The position numbers and the translations under genes were made by a program. A stretch of DNA of 16,506 nt, taken from NCBI GenBank assembly GCA_964629965.1, contig CAZVRZ010000118.1:1-16506 (forward strand). Reading direction: 5' to 3'. Below are positions 5,844-13,871 of the stretch, in pieces. The notes under the pieces were generated by a model, which had not been told where the DNA came from, did not search any database, and saw only the letters and a list, made by a program, of their open reading frames with translations. The first letter of the stretch is position 1; every line of letters starts with the position of its first letter. Origin of the DNA: CAZVRZ01 sp964629965 (GTDB lineage Bacteria; Chloroflexota; Anaerolineae; Anaerolineales; UBA4823).

Positions 5844-7717
5844 AGACGAAGACCCGCGCCATGCCCCGCCCGAAGCCATCCTGGTGGCAGCGGGCGAGCG
5901 CCGCTTCCGCTTCAACCTGCAGCCGGCCCGCCCACTGCTGCTCAACCTGGCGGCGGTGCTGCGGCGCTGCGATCCCGACCTGCTGCTGACCGCCTGGGGC
6001 GATACCTGGCTGCTGCCCCATCTGCTGGAACTGTCGCAGGCACAGGGCATTCCACTGCCGCTCAACCGGGACGAGCACCGGGCAGTCGTGGCTCGCCCCG
6101 AGCGCTCTTACCAGGCCTACGGGCAGGTCATCCACCGCGGCCGGCAGATCCACCTGTCTGGGCGCTGGCACATCGACATGTTCAACGCCATGCTGTTCCA
6201 CGATTACGGGTTGGTGGGCATCCTGGAATCGGCGCGCGTCACCAGCCTGCCCGTCCAGCAGGCCGCCCGCCTCTCGCCGGGAACGGGCATCTCCTCCATG
6301 CAGATCACCACCGCCCTGCGCCAGGGGATCCTGACGCCCTGGCGCAAGCAGCAGGCCGAAAGGCCCAAGACAGCCCTCGAGCTGATCCACGCCGACCAGG
6401 GCGGCCTGGTATACCAGCCGCTGGTGGGGCTGCACTGCCAGGTGGCCGAGATCGACTTCGTCTCCATGTACCCCAGCATCATGGCGCGCTTCAACATCTC
6501 ACCGGAAACGCTCGGCGACCCCGCCGGCCCCAACGAACCCGCCCCGGCCGAATACCGGCGCGTGCCCGAGCTGGGGCTGTGGGTGCGCCAGGCAGGGCCG
6601 GGACTGGTGCCGCAGACTCTGCAGCCGCTGCTGGAGAAGCGCATTGCGCTGAAGAGCAGGCTGGTGGAACTGCCCGCCTGGGACCCGCGGCGCGCCGTTT
6701 TCAAGGCGCAGGCCTCGGCGCACAAGTGGCTGCTGGTAACCTGCTTCGGCTACCTGGGCTATAAGAACGCCCGCTTTGGGCGCATCGAAGCCCACCAGGC
6801 CGTCACCGCCTACAGCCGCGAGTGCCTGCTGCGCGCCAAGGAGGCCGCCGAAGAGACCGGCTGCGAGGTGCTGCACATGTACGTGGACGGGCTGTGGATC
6901 CACAAGCCGGGCTGGCGGCTGGCGGCGGATTTTGCACCGCTGTTGGATGAGATTGTTACCCGCACCGGGCTGCCGATCGCCCTGGACGGCGTCTACCGCT
7001 GGGTGGCCTTCCTGCCTTCGCGGGTGGATGCGCGCCTGCCGGTGGCCAACCGCTACTTCGGCGTCTTCCAGGATGGTTCGCTCAAGGTGCGCGGCATCGA
7101 AGCCCGCCGCCGCGACACGCCGCCCTGGATCGCCCAGGTGCAGATGGAGCTGCTGCAGCGACTGGCAGAGGTGGAAGATGCCGCCCAGCTCCCCCGGCTG
7201 CTGCCCGAGCTGTGCGAGCGGGTGCAGGCCCAACTGCGCCGCCTGCGGGCCGGGCGCGTCCCGCTGCCCGAGCTGCTGGTGACGCAAAAGCTCAGCCGCA
7301 CGGTGGAACAATACCGCAGCCCATCCCCGGCGGCGCGGGCGGCCGCGCAGCTCCAGGCGCAGGGTAAGACGGTGCGCCCGGGCCAGCCGGTGCGATTCCT
7401 CTACACGCTGGGCCAGCCCGGCGTGCACGCCTGGGACTGCCCCCCGCCGCCCCCGCCCGAGCGGCTGGACGTGGCGCGCTACCGCCGGCTGCTGCTGCGC
7501 GCCGCCGAGACGGTGCTGGCGCCTTTTGGAGGTGAGATGGCCCAGCCCAAATAAATCAGGAGATATAACGGCTAATCGCAGCCTGTTGGCCGGCCTGCCC
7601 AACCTGGCGCACGTCACCATCGAGGTCAATGCCTGCGAGGATGAGGAGTGCCTGCCAGGATCAAAGCCTCGATCATGGCCGGGGCAGTAACCGGACAGGG
7701 TAGGCTGCCGCGCTGTC

Positions 7718-7751
7718 AAACCAGCCGGGCTAAACACAGCCTGGTTGGTTT
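7718..7751. terminator. Hairpin between the convergent polymerase and MFS genes
   Basis: AAACCAGCCGGGC (7718-7730) pairs with GCCTGGTTGGTTT (7739-7751) across an eight-base loop. As plus-strand RNA it has 13 pairs, two of them G-U. As minus-strand RNA the same two positions are A-C mismatches. It ends the plus-strand polymerase unit and touches the stop of the minus-strand transporter gene. The T-tract after the plus-strand stem is poor (TTTCACTTCACTT), so terminator strength is uncertain. Confidence 0.45.
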
Positions 7752-8965
7752 CACTTCACTTGTTCTTCGGGAGGTTTGACCCGGCGGAAACTTCGATAGA
7801 GCAGCAGATCATAGATGATCTTCAATCCGCCAGACAGGAAAAACGGTACACTGAACAACACCGGGATGCTCAAGAAGATGCCGGTCAGCAAAGGCGAGAG
7901 CGCCGCGCCCACCGAGCGGGCAATGGCAGTCACGCCAGAAGCAGCCGAGCGCTCATCGGGGGCAACCACCGCCATTGTGTAGGATTGGCGGGTGGGCACA
8001 TCCATCTGGGAGATGCTGAAACGCAGCAGCAGCACCAGGATAGCGTACGGCAGCGAGGGCATCAGCGGCACCAGCATCAATAAAACATTGGATGGGATGT
8101 GGGTGAAGACCATCGTATTGATCAAGCCAATCTTCTTGGCCAAAGTGCCCGCCAACAGGGCTGAGATCCCAGCCAGGATGTTGGCGCCGAAAAAGATGCT
8201 GCCGATAATGCCTGCCTCAACACCAAAGCGGACGTGGAACCAGTAAGCCACCATGCTCTGCACGATCAGCCCACCGGCAAAGGCATCCATGGCGAACAAG
8301 GCGCTGAGACGAAACACCACGCCGCGTGAGCGGTGCAGGCCGAGGGTACGCCGAGTAGCAGCCTGGAGTGTGCTGGCCGGGACTTCGATGGCTGCGGTGA
8401 GGCCCAGGAAGAGAACGATCAAGACCACCCCACCCAGGGCGTAGCCCATCAGCACGGTCCGATAGGACTCCAGCGTCGAGGTTCCACTGCCCTGCAAGGC
8501 CTGTGACAGCCAGCCGCCCGCCAGCGCGCCGCTAGCTGTGGCAAATGATCCCGACAGGTTGTACCAGGCAAAGACCTGGGTGCGGCGCTGATCGGGGATA
8601 AGCTGCGCCAGGCTGGCCTGTTCCACCGATAGGAACGGCCCGATCTCGTTTCCGCTGGGGCTGATGACGCCGATGATTGCCGCAGCCATCAACAGGAGCG
8701 GATTCCTCGTCAGGATGAATACCACACCCGCGCCGATCATCAGCAGCGCGCCGACCAGCAATGTGCGCTTGCGGCCAAAGCGATCCGCCGAAGTGGTCAG
8801 CCACAGCGTAATGCCGGCATCCCCCGCCAGGGTCAGCGTGAAGAGCAGGCCGATTTGCGTCTCGCCAAGTCCGGCTTGCGCCAGGTACAGCGCCAGCACC
8901 ACGGATAGAAAGCCGTAACAGAACAGGCGCACGATGCGGGTGGCGAACAGGCGGGGAATATCCAT
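7751..8965 (-). CDS. Major facilitator superfamily transporter
   Basis: A 404-residue membrane protein with about twelve predicted hydrophobic segments in two six-helix halves. A central cytoplasmic loop is rich in basic residues (around 195-215, AATRRTLGLHRSRG). The MFS motif A is present in the loop after helix 2 (DRFGRK, residues 61-66, preceded by GDAGITLWLTTSA). A second-half counterpart is weaker (AGTLAKKIG). The substrate cannot be read from the sequence. The gene starts 15 bases after the stop of the ChrB-domain gene on the same strand, so the two are probably one operon; an anion or drug export role linked to ChrB is an inference. The Shine-Dalgarno sequence before the ATG is weak (GGTAAG), which fits translation coupled to the upstream gene. 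Confidence 0.85.
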   Translation of the reverse strand: MDIPRLFATRIVRLFCYGFLSVVLALYLAQAGLGETQIGLLFTLTLAGDAGITLWLTTSADRFGRKRTLLVGALLMIGAGVVFILTRNPLLLMAAAIIGVISPSGNEIGPFLSVEQASLAQLIPDQRRTQVFAWYNLSGSFATASGALAGGWLSQALQGSGTSTLESYRTVLMGYALGGVVLIVLFLGLTAAIEVPASTLQAATRRTLGLHRSRGVVFRLSALFAMDAFAGGLIVQSMVAYWFHVRFGVEAGIIGSIFFGANILAGISALLAGTLAKKIGLINTMVFTHIPSNVLLMLVPLMPSLPYAILVLLLRFSISQMDVPTRQSYTMAVVAPDERSAASGVTAIARSVGAALSPLLTGIFLSIPVLFSVPFFLSGGLKIIYDLLLYRSFRRVKPPEEQVK

Positions 8966-8980
8966 GTTCTTACCAGCCTC

Positions 8981-9418
8981 TTACTTATTCCGGGCCACAT
9001 CCAGGCGGCACCAGGCATACAAGGCATCGTAGATGTCGAACTGGTGGGCCAGGTTTTCCTCGTCTTCTGGGAAGCGCAGGCTAAAGCCGCTGGCAATCGC
9101 CTCCAGGCCGCGAGCCAGCGGATCGATGTCCAGATCCTTGCTGACATCTGCAGCATGGACGATCTTTGCCAGGCGCAGCAATCCAGGCTCTTTCAGCCCG
9201 TATTTCAAGATGATCGACTCGAATGAGCAGCGATCATCGTGGTGACCAAGTTCTACGCCGGGAGCATCAAAGGGAATAGCCCCGGTTTCTTTGGCTACCT
9301 GCTCGATCTGGCTGGCAGGGACGAACAAGAATTCAGCCTGGTTATCTATGAAACGCGTGATCAGCCAGGGACAGGCCACGCGGTCTACATGCACATGCGA
9401 ACGAGTAACCCATTTCAT
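8981..9418 (-). CDS. ChrB-type chromate resistance domain protein
   Basis: A 145-residue cytoplasmic protein matching the C-terminal ChrB domain. It has WVTRSHVHVDRVACPWLITR near the N-terminus (the conserved D-R-x-A-C-P-W-L-I signature), EFLFVPASQIEQVAKETGAIPFD, the His/Cys-containing ELGHHDDRCSFE segment, and the C-terminal YDALYAWCR. ChrB proteins regulate or assist chromate resistance; full-length ChrB has an additional N-terminal half that is absent here. The start at 9418 is preferred because GAGGAG lies nine bases upstream. An ATG at 9427 sits directly against that site. A perfect TATAAT lies upstream (separate entry). The partner gene is an MFS transporter rather than the usual ChrA (CHR family) permease. 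Confidence 0.87.
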   Translation of the reverse strand: MKWVTRSHVHVDRVACPWLITRFIDNQAEFLFVPASQIEQVAKETGAIPFDAPGVELGHHDDRCSFESIILKYGLKEPGLLRLAKIVHAADVSKDLDIDPLARGLEAIASGFSLRFPEDEENLAHQFDIYDALYAWCRLDVARNK

Positions 9419-9455
9419 AGCAAGCATCTCCTCTTTAATTTTTGGTTGAGATGTA

Positions 9456-9484
9456 ATTATATCCCCCAGCGTTCAGGATGGCGA
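9456..9484 (-). promoter_or_regulatory. Promoter of the ChrB-MFS pair
   Basis: Minus strand: TCGCCA at 9484-9479 (4/6 to the -35 consensus), 17-base spacer, perfect TATAAT at 9461-9456. The predicted start near 9449 leaves a leader of about 30 bases that contains the GAGGAG ribosome site. Confidence 0.6.
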
Positions 9485-9609
9485 GCAAAGTCTCTCCGCG
9501 AAGAGGCTGATCGGTGAATTTGCGCACAGCAGGAAGAAGCATCCTCCACTGGCTGGTTCGTTACCCGCTGCCAAACCCAACCGGGCAGGGTAGAAAAGCA
9601 AATTTTCGG

Positions 9610-9615
9610 TATAAT
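9610..9615 (+). promoter_or_regulatory. -10 box of the glycosyltransferase gene, leaderless geometry
   Basis: A perfect TATAAT ends six bases before the GTG start at 9622, so transcription should begin at or next to the start codon. No -35 consensus is visible at 17 bases, and there is no Shine-Dalgarno sequence. The rest of 9485-9609 holds no gene I can support. Confidence 0.5.
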
Positions 9616-9621
9616 TAATGC

Positions 9622-11318
9622 GTGGCCACAGAAGAAAACGAAGACACCGAATTCCAATCGCGAGCGACCACGCTGGTGCTGTTCTTCACCGCGGTCGGGT
9701 TTGTGCTGCGTGTCTTCCTCATTGCCAGCCAGGGATTGTGGTTGGATGAATCCTTCAGCATCTGGCTGGGCAATCAGAAGGTCGGCGATATGCTGCAGTG
9801 GATCGTCAAGATCGACCAGCACCCGCCCCTGTATTACCTCCTGCTGCATTTCTGGATCGCGCTCAGGGGGGATGCGGNNNNNNNNNNCTTTCTGCGCTGC
9901 TCGGCACGGCCACCATCCCGATCATTTACCTGATCGGCAAACGCATGTCCGGCGTGACGATGGGATTGGCGGCGGCAGTGTTCCTGACCCTTTCGCCCTT
10001 CAACATCCGCTTCGCCCAGGAAACGCGCATGTACACCTTGTTGGCCTTCAACGCCGCCGTGGCAATTTATGCGCTGACCAGGCTGCTGACGGATCCACGC
10101 GCCGCCATGCCGTTCGGCAGTCAATTCCGAGAATATCTGCATGCCTGGCGCACGCAGAGCCAGCCCGACCCAGACAGTCGAATCTATATCTATGCGAAAA
10201 AGAACAGCGAGCAAACCGGCCTCAAAGGCTGGATCGTGCGCCATCGCTGGTCGCCCCTCCAGACCATTGAAACGGACCTGGCCTGGGTGGCATGGATCGT
10301 CTTTACGGCGGCGACCATGCTCACCCACAATACGGCCGTCCTTTTCCCCCTGGCTGTCAATATCTTCGTGCTCGGCCTGATCCTGGTTCAAAGGAAAAAT
10401 AAAGAGGAGACCGAGCCCGCTTTCATCGCTCCTCATTTGGGAAGCTGGGTGAAGGCGCAGATTGGCGCCTTCTTATTATGGAGCCCCTGGCTGTACCCGT
10501 TCATCCAGCAAGCCGGCCGCGTCTATCAGGAGTTTTGGATCCAAACACCCACCTGGAGCACCATCATCCAGGTGCCCAAATCGTTCTTAAATGAGTTCAT
10601 GCCCAACCAGGCCCACCAGGTGACGATCTTTTGGATCCTGTACGCGCTGGTGATTGGCCTGGGGCTGGCGCATTACTGGAAGAAGATGCCGCGTTTCCTA
10701 TTCCTGGCTGCCCTGGTCATGGTTCCCTTCGTGGGCGAGCTGCTGGTGAGTATCCGCCGGCCCATTTTTTATGACCGCACGCTGATCTGGACGACGATTC
10801 CGCTGTTCCTGGCGCTGGCAGCCGGCATCGCCCAGATCAAATTCCGCCCGCTCGGCTTCCTGGTACTGGCGATCTTGGGCACGAACAACCTGTTTTCTAC
10901 CAGCGATTACTACCGCTTCATGCAGAAAGAGCAGTGGGACCGGGCCGCCAGTGACGTGGCCTATTCCCTTGAAGAGAACGATCTGATCCTTTTCAACGCC
11001 GGCTGGGTGCAAATCCCGTTTGATTACTACTATGAAGACTATATCAACCTGTATACGCCCCCAGTGGAGAAACACGGCCTGCCGGCAGATATGTTCGAGC
11101 GCGGTATCCTGGAACCGATCATGACCGAAAGCGACCTCCCCCGACTGCTTTCATTGATCGACGGGCGCCAGAGAGTCTGGCTGGTTTACAGCCACAACTG
11201 GTATACCGACCCACAGGAGCTCATCCCACGCACGCTGGCCTCCGAAATGAAATTGATCCGCCAGCGCCAATATTATGGCGTGCAGGTGCAATTATACGCA
11301 GCCCCCTTGAAACGCTAG
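9622..11318 (+). CDS. GT-C family membrane glycosyltransferase (PMT/ArnT-like), interrupted by N gap
   Basis: An integral membrane glycosyltransferase of the PMT/ArnT type (GT39/GT83 clan), which would transfer a sugar from a polyprenyl-phosphate donor outside the membrane. Helix 1 is followed by the catalytic-loop acids D42-E43 in LWLDESFSIW and by DQHPPLYY (65-72), both typical of the clan. After the gap come LSALLGTATIPIIYLIGKRM and FNIRFAQETRMYTLLAF, the conserved helices 3-4 region, then further membrane helices and a C-terminal soluble domain of about 150 residues (YYYEDYINLY, RVWLVYSHNWY). The coding frame differs on the two sides of the ten Ns at 9878-9887, so the gap length is nominal and the gene is read as one. 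The start is GTG, with a -10 box six bases before it. The stop shares CTAG with the convergent M28 gene. Confidence 0.83.
9878..9887. other. Assembly gap (10 N)
   Basis: Ten Ns lie inside the glycosyltransferase gene. The reading frame before the gap (LHFWIALRGDA) and after it (LSALLGTATIP) belong to the same protein but are in different phases, so the true gap is not ten bases. It probably hides only a few residues, judging from the usual spacing in this family. Confidence 0.95.
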
Positions 11319-12442
11319 CGGAACAGGGTCAGCGTATCGCACAGCAGGGTGACGAACAAGTTTAGATATTGATCGATGCGCCCGGGGAAGGTTTCCTCAA
11401 GGTATTCCAGGGTATCGTAGCGGGTGTGGCGGATCTCGCCGCGCATTCCCAGGTCCAAATCCACCTGGGTCATGCCATCTTCATCGCCCAGGTTCCAGTT
11501 GGTGGCTTCGAAATACGCAAAGGGAATGCCGGCCTGCTGAAAGGGGCCGTAATCGGCGCAGTCGCAAAGCTCGCCGTCGGTATCCAGGTCTGCGGCCGGG
11601 CGCGAGTCCAGCTCCAGGTGGCAGACGGCGGCCCGTTCCACGATCCAATTAAGCAGGCTGCCCGCGCCCGTATCGCCGTAAACGTAGGCCAAATCGCCAG
11701 CGATCACGCTGTCCAGGTTGATCATCCCCAGCGTGTTTTGGATTTCGGCCCGTCCCATCTGCTTGACGTAGTAGCGCGAGCCGTCGAGATCGACTTCTTC
11801 GGCGCCAAAAGCAACGAAGCGGATGGTGTAAGGCGTCTCGACGTCTTGCAGCCGGGCCGCCGCTTCCAGCAAGACCGCCACGCCCGAAGCGTTATCATCG
11901 GCCCCATCCCCCCGGCCGGTCGAGTCGTAATGCGCGCCCACGATAATCTCCCTGTCCGAAAGCCCCGCCTTGACGGCGATCACGTTGGCCGAATCCAGTT
12001 CGTCGCCGTTCTCCGCTTCAAAAGTGAAGGGTTGGGTCTCGACCTGGTAGCCATACCCTGCCAGGGTCGCGGCGATATATTCGGCAGCTTCCACTTCCTC
12101 AAGCGAGCCGGCCTCCCGCAAACCGATCTGGTCGGCCAGGACAGCCAGGTGTTGGCGGGCAATCGAGCCATAGGCTTCCACGACTGGGGCGGCAGCCTGC
12201 GTTTCCGTGGGTAAGGGCGGCTTGGCCGTCAATGCGGCCGTGGGCGCAGCCAGAGCGCTGGTCTGCGTGGCCCGCACGGCGGTCGGCTGCGGCTGAACGT
12301 TCTCTTGCGGGGCCGGCCTGGCGGTATTCGTCGGCGATAGGGCCTCCACGATCTGCGGCTCGTCCACGATCGGGAAGCGGCAGGCCAGCAGCAGCGCCAG
12401 GCATACCAGGATAATACCAGTAAGTTTCATAACGTTTTTCAT
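11315..12442 (-). CDS. M28 family metallopeptidase lipoprotein
   Basis: A 375-residue predicted exported lipoprotein. Its signal peptide MKNVMKLTGIILVCLALLLAC ends in the lipobox L-L-A-C21. A P/T/A/Q-rich stalk (about 35-85) is followed by a zinc aminopeptidase domain of the M28 family. The metal ligands are visible in order: His in GAHYDST (about 171), Asp in GADDNASG (about 183), the Glu pair in FGAEEVD (about 215), Asp in MINLDS (about 244) and His in IRHTRYDT (about 339). It would cleave N-terminal residues from peptides outside the cell. The start at 12442 is chosen because it begins the signal peptide and AGAGAGG precedes it; longer frames add non-signal sequence. It follows the beta-propeller gene by 28 bases on the same strand. 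Its stop overlaps the convergent glycosyltransferase stop in CTAG. Confidence 0.9.
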   Translation of the reverse strand: MKNVMKLTGIILVCLALLLACRFPIVDEPQIVEALSPTNTARPAPQENVQPQPTAVRATQTSALAAPTAALTAKPPLPTETQAAAPVVEAYGSIARQHLAVLADQIGLREAGSLEEVEAAEYIAATLAGYGYQVETQPFTFEAENGDELDSANVIAVKAGLSDREIIVGAHYDSTGRGDGADDNASGVAVLLEAAARLQDVETPYTIRFVAFGAEEVDLDGSRYYVKQMGRAEIQNTLGMINLDSVIAGDLAYVYGDTGAGSLLNWIVERAAVCHLELDSRPAADLDTDGELCDCADYGPFQQAGIPFAYFEATNWNLGDEDGMTQVDLDLGMRGEIRHTRYDTLEYLEETFPGRIDQYLNLFVTLLCDTLTLFR

Positions 12443-12470
12443 ACGCCTCTCTTGAGGGGATCCAAAATGA

Positions 12471-13433
12471 TCAATGCGTCCAGGCGGGCTCATACGCTTG
12501 AGAAGCCAGCCATTGCAGCCCGCTGCCATCGACATCGACGCGATAGATATCCAACTGCCCATCCGTGAAGACTGTGAAGGCCACCTGTTTCCCATCAGGA
12601 GACCAGGTGGCAAAATACTCCGATGCTGGCATGCTCGTCAACTGTCTCAGGCCGCTTCCATCGGCCCGGATGGTGTACAGATCAACCGTGTTATTCTGCC
12701 CGGAGGCAAACACAATGGTCTCGCCGTCCGGAGACCAGGCCGGCATGTAATCGCTCCCCGGCGTAGGTAGTTGGGCATAGCCCGTTCCATCGAGCGAGCG
12801 GATGCGGATCACGCGGCGCGCATCCGACCACGCCGTGTAGACAATCCGGGCGCCGTCCGGCGACCAGCTTGGGTTGAACGCACTCTCCGCACCATCCGTG
12901 AGAAGAGTGCGACCCGAGCCATCGATATTCACCACATAGATACCACCGGCGGCGGTAAAAGCCATGCGCTGCCCGTCCGGCGACCAGGCCGGCTCGTTGG
13001 CAGCCAGGCCAACGTCCATTATGCCGGCCACACAATCGCAGGATAAATCATAGATATAAATGCCCCTGACTCCTGCGATGGTCGAGATGAAAGCAAAGCG
13101 CGTTTTATCCGGCGACCAGGTGGGACTGGTGCTCTCAAAGCCGGGCGTGTGCGTCAGCAGCCGGCGCTGGGAGCCATCGCTGCACATCCAACCGATCTCC
13201 GCCTGCGGCAGTTCGGTCGAGGTAAAAACGATGAAATCCCCCGAGCCGCAGGCCGGAACAGCGATCACAGCGGGCAAATACACCATATGGGCCTGCTGGT
13301 CGCCACCCGGCGCAGATATCTGCGCAGCCGGTAGGACGGACGCGTCTCGCTCTGGATATCCTCCCACAGCCGCCAGGCTGCCGAAACAAAAAACAAGGAT
13401 CAGCAAGAGCGAGTGATCAGATGTTCTGGTCAT
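12471..13433 (-). CDS. Secreted TolB-like beta-propeller (PD40/WSPDG repeats)
   Basis: A 320-residue exported protein. A signal peptide with the hydrophobic core LLLILVFCFGSLAAVG (9-24) is followed by AHMVYLPAVIAVPACGSG, a pattern common in secreted Chloroflexota proteins. Next come five blades marked by WSPDG or WSPDK (TWSPDK, AWSPDG, SWSPDG, AWSPDG, TWSPDG), each followed by a strand such as IVFAS or RMAFT and then a DGSG turn. A terminal EPAWTH looks like a closing strand of the propeller. TolB-type propellers are protein-interaction scaffolds; here it has no TolB N-domain. No good Shine-Dalgarno sequence precedes the ATG at 13433. The gene lies 29 bases after the cytidine-deaminase-like gene, so it may depend on upstream translation. 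It may act with the M28 peptidase encoded next, but that is only inferred from adjacency. Confidence 0.85.
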   Translation of the reverse strand: MTRTSDHSLLLILVFCFGSLAAVGGYPERDASVLPAAQISAPGGDQQAHMVYLPAVIAVPACGSGDFIVFTSTELPQAEIGWMCSDGSQRRLLTHTPGFESTSPTWSPDKTRFAFISTIAGVRGIYIYDLSCDCVAGIMDVGLAANEPAWSPDGQRMAFTAAGGIYVVNIDGSGRTLLTDGAESAFNPSWSPDGARIVYTAWSDARRVIRIRSLDGTGYAQLPTPGSDYMPAWSPDGETIVFASGQNNTVDLYTIRADGSGLRQLTSMPASEYFATWSPDGKQVAFTVFTDGQLDIYRVDVDGSGLQWLASQAYEPAWTH

Positions 13434-13462
13434 GCTTCGAGGTCCCGATTGGGTTCAGGATC

Positions 13463-13864
13463 CTACTCCCACACCTCCGTGTAAGGGTGCGGTAGGAGTT
13501 CTTTCAGCTTCACCGAGCGCTCCTTGCTCAGGATGACCTGGGTATTTTCCAGGTTGGTCTTGTCGATCTGGTGCATGAACTCGCGGCAGCGGCCGCAGGG
13601 AGGCAGCACCACGCCACTTTCCCACACAGCCACGATCCTGGCGATGCTGGTTTCGCCGGCAGTGATCATGGCCGCAATGGCGCTGTGCTCGGCGCAAAAG
13701 CCGATGCCGCTGCCGATATCGATGCACACGCCGTAGTACAGCGCGCCGCTGGAACTGAGCAAGGCACAGGCCACGCCGCCGGCCGAGTTTTCGAAAGACA
13801 AGGAGCGCGGCCAGAGCACGCTCGAGGCCTTTTCGATCATTTCTATGTTGGTTGGTGTGCTCAC
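13463..13864 (-). CDS. Cytidine deaminase family protein
   Basis: A 133-residue zinc-dependent deaminase of the cytidine/blasticidin-S deaminase type. The zinc and catalytic signature is complete: C57-A-E59 in FCAEHSAIAAM, and P-C90-G-R-C93 in PPCGRCREF. The length equals that of a homotetrameric bacterial cytidine deaminase. The substrate-contact N-E motif region of classical enzymes (GxNxExA) is changed to YYGVCIDIGSG, so the natural substrate could differ from cytidine. The start is GTG at 13864, seven bases after the stop of the membrane-protein gene; an ATG at 13840 is the alternative and would drop eight residues. It is part of the minus-strand run from 16370 to 11315. Confidence 0.85.
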   Translation of the reverse strand: MSTPTNIEMIEKASSVLWPRSLSFENSAGGVACALLSSSGALYYGVCIDIGSGIGFCAEHSAIAAMITAGETSIARIVAVWESGVVLPPCGRCREFMHQIDKTNLENTQVILSKERSVKLKELLPHPYTEVWE

Positions 13865-13871
13865 AGCATTT

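Larger units (their letters stand above)
5166..7554 (+). pseudogene. B-family DNA polymerase, frameshifted, with altered motif C
   Basis: With a single-base correction at about 5841-5843 the gene gives about 795 residues of B-family DNA polymerase. The N-terminal part (frame from 5166) includes SELLTGWLLDLYAHPGQGVV and the FYDADIPISLRYASVHG element typical of PolB N-domains. After the shift, the exonuclease-like region has DPDLLLTAWGDTWLLPHLL (about 269-287), but I find no DxE exo I motif, and the exo II site reads GDTW instead of N-x-x-x-F-D. Motif A is intact (EIDFVSMYPSIM, Asp430). Motif B has K520 in KWLLVTCFGYLG. Motif C is Y-V-D574-G-L-W instead of YxDTDS. The downstream RYFGVFQDGSLKVRGIEARRRD block (from about 630) matches the thumb-proximal K-x-Y and RRD region. 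Proofreading is probably absent and catalysis doubtful. The shift may be a real mutation, a sequencing error or recoding. Confidence 0.82.

Noticed and set aside
5148..6065. Long minus-strand frame with repeated W-L-R-R-R-Q-P-P-type peptides
   Set aside because: The repeats are the complement of the 45-bp array, whose length is a multiple of three and keeps several frames open. The plus-strand frame matches the polymerase family.
7626..7676. Minus-strand ATG with MIEALILAGTP, resembling the start of a sugar-nucleotide transferase
   Set aside because: The frame stops after 16 residues, there is no ribosome site, and no continuation was found in other frames. It is probably chance.
6499..7737. 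A long minus-strand frame (over 400 codons) opposite the polymerase
   Set aside because: It is antisense to conserved PolB motifs and its His/Gln/Arg/Gly-rich translation is typical of a shadow frame in GC-rich DNA.
9560..9592. Possible hairpin (CTGCC...GGCAG) before the glycosyltransferase gene
   Set aside because: Only five clean base pairs with no T-run, and no transcription unit that needs a terminator there.
12580..13120. Regular plus-strand repeats of GTCCGGCGACCAG-like sequence
   Set aside because: They are the complement of codons for the WSPDG blades of the beta-propeller, not a CRISPR or other repeat array.
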